The notes below the pieces were generated by a model that was not told where the DNA came from, ran no database searches, and worked only from the letters and a program-made list of their open reading frames with translations. 64,000 bases of DNA from CAZCJU01 sp964562175 (GTDB lineage Bacteria > Bacillota > Clostridia > Oscillospirales > CAG-272): the NCBI GenBank assembly GCA_964562175.1, contig CAZLRV010000001.1, forward strand, positions 168,801 through 232,800. The letters are read 5' to 3'. Both the position numbers and the translations under genes were made by a program. This document shows, piece by piece, positions 7,929 to 14,591 of the stretch. Positions within the stretch are counted from its first letter, which is position 1; each line of letters opens with the position of its first letter.

Positions 7929-9148
7929 GTAATATAACCTATATCCCCGGCGGCGTTTGCGCCGCCGAGGGCTTCAGGGCAGCCGGCATACATTGCGGTA
8001 TAAGAAAGAACAAGGTCAAGCGTGACCTTGCTCTTATCGTATGTGACACGCCGTGCAATGCCGCGGGAGTATACACGCAAAATCTTGTTAAGGGCGCTCC
8101 CATAATCGTAACGAAAAAGAATCTCGAAAACGGCATCGCTCGGGCTATCGTATGCAACAGCGGAAACGCAAATACGTGTAATGCGGACGGCGTGGAAAAA
8201 GCGGAGCTTATGTGCAAGCTCGTTGAAAAGCATACGGGAATCTCCGCAGACGATGTTATCGTTGCCTCCACGGGCGTTATCGGTCAGGTATTGCCCATCG
8301 CCCCCATCGAGGACGGTTTCCCCCGCCTTGTGAGCGAGCTGAGATACGACGGCGGCGAGGATGCCGCCTCGGCTATTATGACGACGGACACAGTGATGAA
8401 AGAAGCGGCTGTGCAGTTCACCGTGGGCGGTAAGACGTGCAAGCTCGGCGGCATCGCAAAGGGCTCGGGAATGATCCATCCCAACATGGCGACAATGCTC
8501 GTTTTCGTGACCTCCGATGTTGCGATAAGCTCGGAAATGCTCAAAAAAGCGATAAAAGCCGATGCCGATGACAGCTTTAATATGATATCGGTAGACGGTG
8601 ATACCTCCACAAACGACACATTTACCGTAATGTGCAGCGGTGCAGCGGGCAACGAGCCTATCGTATGCGAGGGCGAGGACTATAATACGTTTCGCAAGGC
8701 ACTTGCCGCCGTTACGAAAAAGCTTTGCCGTGCAATGGCAAAGGACGGCGAGGGTGCAACAAAGCTTATAGAATGTACCGTTGCGGGAGCAGGCGATATA
8801 AAGACCGCAAAAACGGTTTCAAAGGCCGTAATAGCTTCCTCACTCGTCAAGGCGGCAATGTTCGGCTCCGATGCGAATTGGGGCAGAGTCCTCTGTGCGA
8901 TAGGATACAGCTCAGCCGATGTCGATATAAACGGCGTTGATGTGTATTTCGCATCACGCAAGGGAGAGGTAAAGGTCTGCGCACAAGGCTCCGGCATTGA
9001 TTTTTCCGAGGAGTGGGCTAAAACGATCCTTTCCGAGGATGAGATACAGATATATATCGTTCTTTCCGAGGGTAGCTGTTCCGCAACTGCTTGGGGCTGT
9101 GACTTAACCTACGATTACGTAAAAATTAACGGAGATTACAGAACATAA
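7925..9148 (+). CDS. argJ: Bifunctional glutamate N-acetyltransferase / ornithine acetyltransferase
   Basis: 407-residue ArgJ, which recycles the acetyl group from N-acetylornithine to glutamate and may also use acetyl-CoA. It is made as a precursor that cleaves itself between Ala and Thr in the motif KGSGMIHPNMATML; the nucleophile Thr is residue 190, giving alpha and beta chains. Its presence makes a separate argA/argE route unnecessary. Its start overlaps the argC stop by 4 bp and its stop shares one base with the argB start (TAATG). Confidence 0.96.
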   Translation: MSNITYIPGGVCAAEGFRAAGIHCGIRKNKVKRDLALIVCDTPCNAAGVYTQNLVKGAPIIVTKKNLENGIARAIVCNSGNANTCNADGVEKAELMCKLVEKHTGISADDVIVASTGVIGQVLPIAPIEDGFPRLVSELRYDGGEDAASAIMTTDTVMKEAAVQFTVGGKTCKLGGIAKGSGMIHPNMATMLVFVTSDVAISSEMLKKAIKADADDSFNMISVDGDTSTNDTFTVMCSGAAGNEPIVCEGEDYNTFRKALAAVTKKLCRAMAKDGEGATKLIECTVAGAGDIKTAKTVSKAVIASSLVKAAMFGSDANWGRVLCAIGYSSADVDINGVDVYFASRKGEVKVCAQGSGIDFSEEWAKTILSEDEIQIYIVLSEGSCSATAWGCDLTYDYVKINGDYRT

Positions 9149-9999
9149 TGGAAATGACCAACGCCGCAAGAGCGGACGTGCTTGTCACCGCTCTTCCTTA
9201 TATAAAGGAATATAATAATAAAATAGTCGTTATCAAATACGGCGGAAACGCCATGATAAACGAGGACTTGAAAAAAGCCGTTATGGGTGACGTTGTGCTT
9301 CTCTCGCTCGTCGGCGTTAAGGTCGTGTTGGTTCACGGCGGAGGTCCGGAGATAACGGAAACTCTGAAGCGTATGAACATACCGAGCAGATTCGAGAACG
9401 GTCTGCGTGTTACCGATAAGGAATGCGCCGATGTTGCGATGATGGTGCTTGCCGGCAAGATAAACAAGCAGCTTGTCAATCTGCTTGAGAACACTGGCGG
9501 CAAGGCTGTCGGACTGTCGGGCGTTGACGGTCATATGATAGAGGCAAGTATGCTCGATGAAAAGCTGGGCTATGTCGGCAAGATAACGCATATAAACGCC
9601 TCACCGATACTCGATATGCTCGAAAAGGGCTACATTCCCGTCGTTTCAACGGTCGGCTGTGACAACGAGGGAAACATATATAACATAAACGCCGACACGG
9701 CGGCGGCGAAAATAGCGGCGGCACTCAAAGCGGAGAGCCTTATATCGATGACCGATATAAGCGGAATACTGCGTGATTGCAACGATCCGTCCTCGCTTAT
9801 AAAGGTCGTTCGCGCAGAGCAGGTAGACGAGCTGTTTACCTCCGGTATAGTATCCGGCGGTATGATACCGAAGGTGCAATGCTGTGCGGAGGCAATAAAC
9901 GGAGGAGTAAAGAAGGTCTTTATCCTTGACGGACGCATTCCCCATTCGATAATAATGGAAATGCTCACCGATGAGGGTATGGGAACGATGTTTATATAA
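9148..9999 (+). CDS. argB: Acetylglutamate kinase
   Basis: 283-residue amino-acid kinase that phosphorylates N-acetylglutamate, often the arginine-feedback step. The nucleotide-binding KYGGNAM (residues 30-36) and substrate-binding VHGGGPEI (62-69) motifs are clear, with SGVDGHMIEA and NINADTAAAKIA further on. The TAATG junction with argJ suggests coupled translation. Length and motifs are ordinary. Confidence 0.97.
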   Translation: MEMTNAARADVLVTALPYIKEYNNKIVVIKYGGNAMINEDLKKAVMGDVVLLSLVGVKVVLVHGGGPEITETLKRMNIPSRFENGLRVTDKECADVAMMVLAGKINKQLVNLLENTGGKAVGLSGVDGHMIEASMLDEKLGYVGKITHINASPILDMLEKGYIPVVSTVGCDNEGNIYNINADTAAAKIAAALKAESLISMTDISGILRDCNDPSSLIKVVRAEQVDELFTSGIVSGGMIPKVQCCAEAINGGVKKVFILDGRIPHSIIMEMLTDEGMGTMFI

Positions 10000-10003
10000 T
10001 AAA

Positions 10004-11167
10004 ATGGATATTTTTTCGATAGATAAAGAATACGTTGCCAATACATACAGCCGTTTTCCCGTGCAGTTTTCTCACGGCTCGGGCAGTATAGTATACGACA
10101 ACAACGGCAAACGCTATATTGATTTCTGTTCGGGAATCGCAACCAATATCTTCGGTCTGTGTGATACGGAGTATATAAACGCCGTTGAAAAACAGCTTCA
10201 CCGTTTCGCTCACGCATCGAACCTCTATTATACGGAGCCGTGTGCGGAGCTGGCAAAGCTTCTGTGCGAAAGGACCGGCATGAAAAAGGTCTTTTTCGGC
10301 AACTCGGGAGCCGAGGCGAACGAGGGTGCGATAAAGGCGGCAAGAAAGTATTCCTTTGACAAATACGGTGCCGGCAGAAATAAAATAGTTACATTGAAAA
10401 ATTCGTTTCACGGCAGGACGATAACAACGCTTGCCGCAACGGGACAGGATGTTTTCCACAACTATTTCTTCCCCTTTACCGAGGGCTTTGACTATGCAGA
10501 GGCAAACAATATAACCGATACGCTTGAGCGGCTGGACGGTGCGTGCGCCGTTATGATAGAGCTTGTTCAGGGCGAGGGCGGTGTAAATGTTTTAGATAAA
10601 GCTTACGTTGATGCGATATACGAAAAATGCAAGAGTGACGATATATTGCTCATTGTCGATGAGGTACAAACGGGCAACGGACGTTGCGGCGCTTTGTATG
10701 CGTATATGAATTACGGCATCACCCCAGACATAGTATCCACGGCTAAGGGTCTGGGCGGCGGCTTGCCGATAGGTGCGGTGCTTTTGGGTGAAAAAGTCGA
10801 AAACACGCTCGCCCCCGGCACGCACGGCTCGACCTTCGGAGGAAACCCCGTATGTGCGGCAGGTGCTTACAGTGTGATATCCCGTATTGACGATGCATTG
10901 CTTGACGGAGTAAACAGAAAAAGCGAATATATTAAAAAAACCGTTGCCGACTTGCTTGGACGCAAAGCGGACGGCATGGGACTTTTGCTCGGTATAAAAA
11001 CGAGTGCAAAAGCCTCGGATGTTGTAAACGAATGCATAAAGCACGGCGTGCTGGCGCTTACCGCAAAGGACAAAATAAGACTTCTGCCCGCACTGAACAT
11101 TCCCGACGATGTGCTTAAAGAGGGAATAGAAACAATATGTAATGTGATAAAGGAGCTTGAAAAATGA
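10004..11167 (+). CDS. argD: Acetylornithine aminotransferase
   Basis: 387-residue class III PLP-dependent aminotransferase acting on N-acetylglutamate semialdehyde; it may also serve lysine synthesis, since dapA and dapB are in the window. The PLP lysine is in STAKGLGGGLPIGA (Lys248), with the preceding VDEVQTGNGR at 218-227. An in-frame start 33 bp upstream lies inside argB; the ATG at 10004 (MDIFSIDKEYV) is preferred because it matches ArgD N-termini and avoids that overlap, though its ribosome binding site is weak. It overlaps argF by 4 bp. Confidence 0.95.
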   Translation: MDIFSIDKEYVANTYSRFPVQFSHGSGSIVYDNNGKRYIDFCSGIATNIFGLCDTEYINAVEKQLHRFAHASNLYYTEPCAELAKLLCERTGMKKVFFGNSGAEANEGAIKAARKYSFDKYGAGRNKIVTLKNSFHGRTITTLAATGQDVFHNYFFPFTEGFDYAEANNITDTLERLDGACAVMIELVQGEGGVNVLDKAYVDAIYEKCKSDDILLIVDEVQTGNGRCGALYAYMNYGITPDIVSTAKGLGGGLPIGAVLLGEKVENTLAPGTHGSTFGGNPVCAAGAYSVISRIDDALLDGVNRKSEYIKKTVADLLGRKADGMGLLLGIKTSAKASDVVNECIKHGVLALTAKDKIRLLPALNIPDDVLKEGIETICNVIKELEK

Positions 11168-12066
11168 AGCATCTGCTCAAACTCTCCGATCTTAGTACCG
11201 AGGAGATAACCGAAATACTCGATTTTGCCGATGAGCTTAAGGCACAGCGCAAGCTCGGAGTTAAGGAAAAATATCTTGCCGGAAAAACGCTCGGTATGAT
11301 ATTCCGCAAATCCTCAACACGTACACGTGTATCGTTTGAGGTGGGTATGTACGAGCTTGGCGGCAACGCTCTTTTCCTCTCATCATCCGATATACAGATA
11401 GGCAGAGGCGAGGATGCCGCCGATACGTCAAGAGTTTTGTCAAGATATCTCGACGGTATAATGATACGCACCTTTGAGCAAAAGGAAGCCGAGGATATGG
11501 CAAAATACGGCTCAATTCCCGTTATCAACGGTCTGACCGACTATGCCCATCCCTGTCAGGTGCTTGCCGACCTTATGACGATACGCGAGAAAAAAGGCTC
11601 GCTCAAGGGCAAAAAGCTTACCTTTATCGGTGACGGCAACAATATGGCAAACTCGCTCATCGTCGGCGGTATCAAGTGCGGAATGAGCGTTGCGATAGCC
11701 TGTCCCGAAGCGTATAAGCCCGATGCGGAAATTATGAAATGGGCAGCCGAAAACGGCGATTTCGTATGCACGCCCGATATCATGGCGGCATCGGAGGGTG
11801 CAGATGCACTCTACACCGACGTATGGGCATCCATGGGTCAGGAGGGCGAGGCGGCTCTCAGACGGCAAGCCTTCAGCGGCTACTCCATAACAAAGGACGT
11901 TGTGGCACGTGCAAACGAGGGCGTTATGGTTCTTCATTGTCTGCCCGCACATAAGGGCGAGGAAATAGACGGCGATGTGTTTGAGGCTCACGCCGATGAG
12001 ATATTCGAGGAAGCCGAGAACAGACTCCACGCCCAGAAATCCGTAATGGTAAAATTGATGAAATAA
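11164..12066 (+). CDS. argF: Ornithine carbamoyltransferase
   Basis: 300-residue enzyme forming citrulline from ornithine and carbamoyl phosphate. The carbamoyl-phosphate motif STRTR is at residues 51-55 and the catalytic HCLPA at 258-262; HPCQVLADL is also present. It is the last gene of the arginine operon and is followed by a strong terminator. A catabolic role (arginine deiminase pathway) is less likely because every neighbour is biosynthetic. Confidence 0.97.
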   Translation: MKHLLKLSDLSTEEITEILDFADELKAQRKLGVKEKYLAGKTLGMIFRKSSTRTRVSFEVGMYELGGNALFLSSSDIQIGRGEDAADTSRVLSRYLDGIMIRTFEQKEAEDMAKYGSIPVINGLTDYAHPCQVLADLMTIREKKGSLKGKKLTFIGDGNNMANSLIVGGIKCGMSVAIACPEAYKPDAEIMKWAAENGDFVCTPDIMAASEGADALYTDVWASMGQEGEAALRRQAFSGYSITKDVVARANEGVMVLHCLPAHKGEEIDGDVFEAHADEIFEEAENRLHAQKSVMVKLMK

Positions 12067-12073
12067 CGATCGG

Positions 12074-12122
12074 GTCTGTCTTGAGCGAGCTTATGCAAAG
12101 TCTCGCTCAAAACAGACTTTTT
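12074..12122 (+). terminator. Terminator of the arginine operon
   Basis: Long hairpin with arms GTCTGT-TTGAGCGAG and CTCGCTCAA-ACAGAC followed by TTTTT, 8 bp after the argF stop. It lies between convergent transcription units. Confidence 0.88.
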
Positions 12123-12135
12123 GCGTTAATGGACG

Positions 12136-12348
12136 TTATTTGTATCTCTTTTTCACGAGCGTTTGCCCAAGCAGATAATCTATACTCGTATCGTAAAAGC
12201 GCGCAAGCTTGATGAGTATTTGCGTCGGTATATCGTTTTCGCCCGTTTCGTATTTCGAATAGCCCGTTTGCGACATTCCGAGCATTTTTGCCACTTGGGT
12301 CTGATTTAAATTTCTATCCTCTCTCAGGTCTCTTATTCTCGGGTACAC
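12136..12348 (-). CDS. XRE-family transcriptional regulator, single HTH
   Basis: 70-residue DNA-binding protein consisting of one Cro/C1-type helix-turn-helix: IRDLREDRNLNQTQVAKMLG, then MSQTGYSKYETGENDIPTQI and LIKLARFYDTSIDYLLG. No effector domain is present. The start is GTG (12346-12348) with GAGGAG 8 nt upstream. It is divergent from the Crp/Fnr gene and may bind the inverted repeat at 12416-12432. Target genes are unknown. Confidence 0.9.
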   Translation of the reverse strand: MYPRIRDLREDRNLNQTQVAKMLGMSQTGYSKYETGENDIPTQILIKLARFYDTSIDYLLGQTLVKKRYK

Positions 12349-12407
12349 TTCGTTTGCTCCTCTCGGTTTATGATATATAAAATTATAGCTTAATCCGTTT
12401 TTGGGTA

Positions 12408-12436
12408 TTGACTTTTAACCTAATTCAGGTTATAAT
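12408..12436 (+). promoter_or_regulatory. Promoter with an embedded inverted repeat between two regulators
   Basis: TTGACT (12408-12413), a 17-bp spacer and TATAAT (12431-12436) point rightward. Between them lies TAACCT-AATTC-AGGTTA (12416-12432), a 6-bp-arm palindrome well placed for a repressor. The start of transcription would be about 200 nt before the Crp/Fnr gene; a second, weaker candidate (TTGAAC 12536-12541, TTTAAT 12560-12565) is closer. No gene was seen in the rest of the AT-rich 12349-12643 interval. Confidence 0.6.
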
Positions 12437-12643
12437 ATATTATTGTGAGTATTACTTTTGCCGTAGCCTTACAAAATCGGCGACATAATCGGCAATTAAA
12501 CGTGTACTTTCGATTTGTTTTCTTATTTTTTACTTTTGAACTCAGACTTTTTTCCGTATTTTAATAAAACGGCAATCAATTTATTGTACAATTGCTTTAT
12601 TCGTTTTTTATTCAGGAACATATTTAGAAAAGGCGGTTATCAA

Positions 12644-13243
12644 ATGAACGATATCAACAAGCTCGTCGCATTCTTTAACATAAAAGACGACGCTTTGAAG
12701 CAAGAATTTGCAAGCTTATTCATCCCGAAAAGCTACGCCGCAGGCGAAAATATTTTTGAAATAGGTCATGTCTACAAATATCTTTATGTTCTGCGCAGTG
12801 GTGTTGCAAGAGGCTATACGCTCTCGGACAATGGCGAGATCGAAACGAACTGCTTCGGCTTTCGCTTCGGCGAGGTGAATTCGCCTCTGCCCTTGGACTT
12901 CACCTCTCCGTCCGTTGTCGGCTACGAGGCGATAACGAATTGCGAAATGTTTCTTCTCTCGGAGGATAGCTACAAGCGGCTTTTGACATTTCCCGAAATG
13001 GCGGGCATTGTAACGTCAATGCTGAACCATTCCTATCAAATTCATTATTCGCACAAGATAATTCTGCAAAACAGCAGTGCGGAAGAACGATACGTGTGGT
13101 TTTTGAAAAACTATCCGGGACTGATAGACATAGTGCCGCATTATCACATAGCATCGTATCTCGGAATGACCCAGGTAACGATGAGCCGTGCCAGAACAAA
13201 GCTCCACGGTAAGGTAAATGACGACGGTTCGTCCGTTGAATAA
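12644..13243 (+). CDS. Crp/Fnr-family transcriptional regulator
   Basis: 199-residue regulator with an N-terminal cyclic-nucleotide-binding beta-roll (residues about 15-110) and a C-terminal helix-turn-helix HIASYLGMTQVTMSRARTKL. The ligand is unclear: the CRP phosphate-binding signature RGE is absent and there is no Fnr cysteine cluster. The EERYVWFLKNYPGL segment resembles Crp-type regulators common in Bacteroidetes as well as Clostridia. The ATG at 12644 is chosen because it follows AAAAGGCGG and starts the domain; an upstream in-frame start at 12515 would add an AT-rich, poorly coding stretch. Confidence 0.88.
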   Translation: MNDINKLVAFFNIKDDALKQEFASLFIPKSYAAGENIFEIGHVYKYLYVLRSGVARGYTLSDNGEIETNCFGFRFGEVNSPLPLDFTSPSVVGYEAITNCEMFLLSEDSYKRLLTFPEMAGIVTSMLNHSYQIHYSHKIILQNSSAEERYVWFLKNYPGLIDIVPHYHIASYLGMTQVTMSRARTKLHGKVNDDGSSVE

Positions 13244-13297
13244 GAGCATAAGGGCATAAAAAATCGCTTTTGCGTGAAATTTTATGCTCTTTTTTTC
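13244..13297 (+). terminator. Terminator after the Crp/Fnr gene
   Basis: Arms GAGCATAA and TTTATGCTC, starting one base after the stop codon, are followed by a run of seven T. Confidence 0.75.
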
Positions 13298-13307
13298 GTT
13301 TTCGGTA

Positions 13308-13336
13308 TTGACAAATCGATTTAAATGTGGTATAAT
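13308..13336 (+). promoter_or_regulatory. Promoter of rplJ-rplL
   Basis: TTGACA (13308-13313), 17 bp, TATAAT (13331-13336): full consensus, as expected for a ribosomal protein operon. Confidence 0.88.
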
Positions 13337-13340
13337 ACAC

Positions 13341-13405
13341 GACGCTGATTCAAAGACAGCAGGTTACAGTAAAAACGGTCAACCGTTTTCCTGCCGAGAA
13401 GATAG
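13341..13405 (+). ncRNA. Ribosomal protein L10 leader
   Basis: The segment with AAAGACAGCAGG, a variable arm and CCTGCCGAGAAG matches the conserved core of the bacterial L10 leader, where L10(L12)4 binds its own mRNA. It starts within about 5 nt of the predicted transcription start. Confidence 0.8.
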
Positions 13406-13426
13406 TGTTAATTTATGAATGCACTC

Positions 13427-13467
13427 ACTTTCTTTTTCGCTTTGCGGCAAAGAAAGTTCTTTTGTTT
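13427..13467 (+). terminator. Attenuator-type hairpin in the L10 leader
   Basis: Arms ACTTTCTTT and AAAGAAAGT flank a GC-containing loop and are followed by TTCTTTTGTTT, 30 nt before rplJ. Its position suggests that L10 binding controls termination here. Confidence 0.65.
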
Positions 13468-13498
13468 CACGCAAATAATTACGGAGGTGAAATTCAAA

Positions 13499-14017
13499 AT
13501 GGCAAGCGAAAAAATCAAAGCGGGCAAGCAGCAAATCGTTGCCGAGCTTTCGGAAAAGCTTAAAACGGCTTCCGCGGGCGTTATCGTAAATTACGCCGGA
13601 ATCACCGTTGAAGACGATACGAAGCTCAGAGCCGAGCTGAGAAAAGCAGGCGTTGAGTACGCCGTTGTCAAGAATACCATGACCAAGAGAGCCGTTGAAG
13701 CTGTCGGCTACGGCAAGCTCGGCGAGGTTCTTGAGGGAATGACCGCTATTGCTATAAGCCAAAACGACCCCGTTGCCGCCGCAAGAATTATGAAGGACTA
13801 CGCCGACAAGGTAGAGACCTTCGATATCAAGGCAGGCTTCGTAGACGGCGAGGTTCTCGACCGTGACGGCGTTATGGAATTGGCAAGCACGCCCTCCAAG
13901 GAGACCCTTATCGGAAAGCTCCTTGGCAGCATCCAATCCCCTCTTTACGGATTGGCATACGCTCTGCAGGCTATCGCAGACAAGGACGGCGAGGGTGCCG
14001 CAGAGGCTGCGGAATAA
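13499..14017 (+). CDS. rplJ: 50S ribosomal protein L10
   Basis: 172-residue L10, base of the ribosomal stalk, which carries the L7/L12 dimers and binds 23S rRNA beside L11. The N-terminal rRNA-binding domain includes VIVNYAGITVEDDTKLRAEL and VVKNTMTKRAVE; the C-terminal helix ends in a Glu/Ala-rich tail. The ATG at 13499 is used because it follows GGAGGTG and gives MASEKIKAGK; a longer in-frame start at 13415 would run through the leader hairpin. It is followed by rplL after 74 bp. Confidence 0.96.
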   Translation: MASEKIKAGKQQIVAELSEKLKTASAGVIVNYAGITVEDDTKLRAELRKAGVEYAVVKNTMTKRAVEAVGYGKLGEVLEGMTAIAISQNDPVAAARIMKDYADKVETFDIKAGFVDGEVLDRDGVMELASTPSKETLIGKLLGSIQSPLYGLAYALQAIADKDGEGAAEAAE

Positions 14018-14091
14018 TTTCCGCAAAGAATATTGCCGCTTAAAATTCATTGCGGCGTAATAAAAAAGAATGATCAGGAGGATCTACTGAA

Positions 14092-14472
14092 ATGGCAAAC
14101 GAAAAAACCACACAGATAATCGAAGAAATCAAATCACTTACGATACTTGAGCTGAAGGACCTCGTTAAGGCTATCGAGGACGAGTTCGGCGTATCCGCTG
14201 CTCCCGTAGCAGTTGCAGGTGCGGCAGGTGCGGCAGCTCCCGCTGCGGCTGCTGAAGAGAAGACCGAGTTCGACGTAGTTCTCGCTTCCTTCGGCGCTAA
14301 CAAGCTTTCCGTTATAAAGGTAGTTCGTGAGCTTACCGGTCTCGGACTTAAGGAAGCTAAGGAGATCGTTGAGGGCGCTCCCAAGACACTCAAAGAGGGT
14401 GTTGACAAGGCTACAGCCGAGGATTACAAGGCTAAGCTGACCGAAGCAGGCGCAACGGTAGAAATAAAGTAA
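14092..14472 (+). CDS. rplL: 50S ribosomal protein L7/L12
   Basis: 126-residue stalk protein that recruits GTPase factors such as the EF-G and EF-Tu encoded downstream. An N-terminal dimerisation helix, an Ala-rich hinge (residues about 38-60) and a C-terminal domain with KLSVIKVVRELTGLGLKEAK and VEGAPKTLKEGV are all seen. CAGGAGGATC precedes the start. Confidence 0.97.
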   Translation: MANEKTTQIIEEIKSLTILELKDLVKAIEDEFGVSAAPVAVAGAAGAAAPAAAAEEKTEFDVVLASFGANKLSVIKVVRELTGLGLKEAKEIVEGAPKTLKEGVDKATAEDYKAKLTEAGATVEIK

Positions 14473-14488
14473 TTTCACATTCGTATAA

Positions 14489-14527
14489 GACGGGATGGGA
14501 CAATTCGTCCCGTCCTTTCTTTTTTTC
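14489..14527 (+). terminator. Terminator of rplJ-rplL
   Basis: Hairpin with arms GACGGGA and TCCCGTC (inner GGGAC/GTCCC) followed by a T-rich tract, 17 bp after the rplL stop. Confidence 0.9.
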
Positions 14528-14536
14528 ATCTCGTAC

Positions 14537-14565
14537 TTGACATAACGGCTCGAAAATGGTATACT
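14537..14565 (+). promoter_or_regulatory. Promoter of the large surface protein gene
   Basis: TTGACA (14537-14542), 17 bp, TATACT (14560-14565), 27 bp before the start codon. Confidence 0.8.
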
Positions 14566-14591
14566 GTATTATAAGCTATCGGAGGTCAAAA

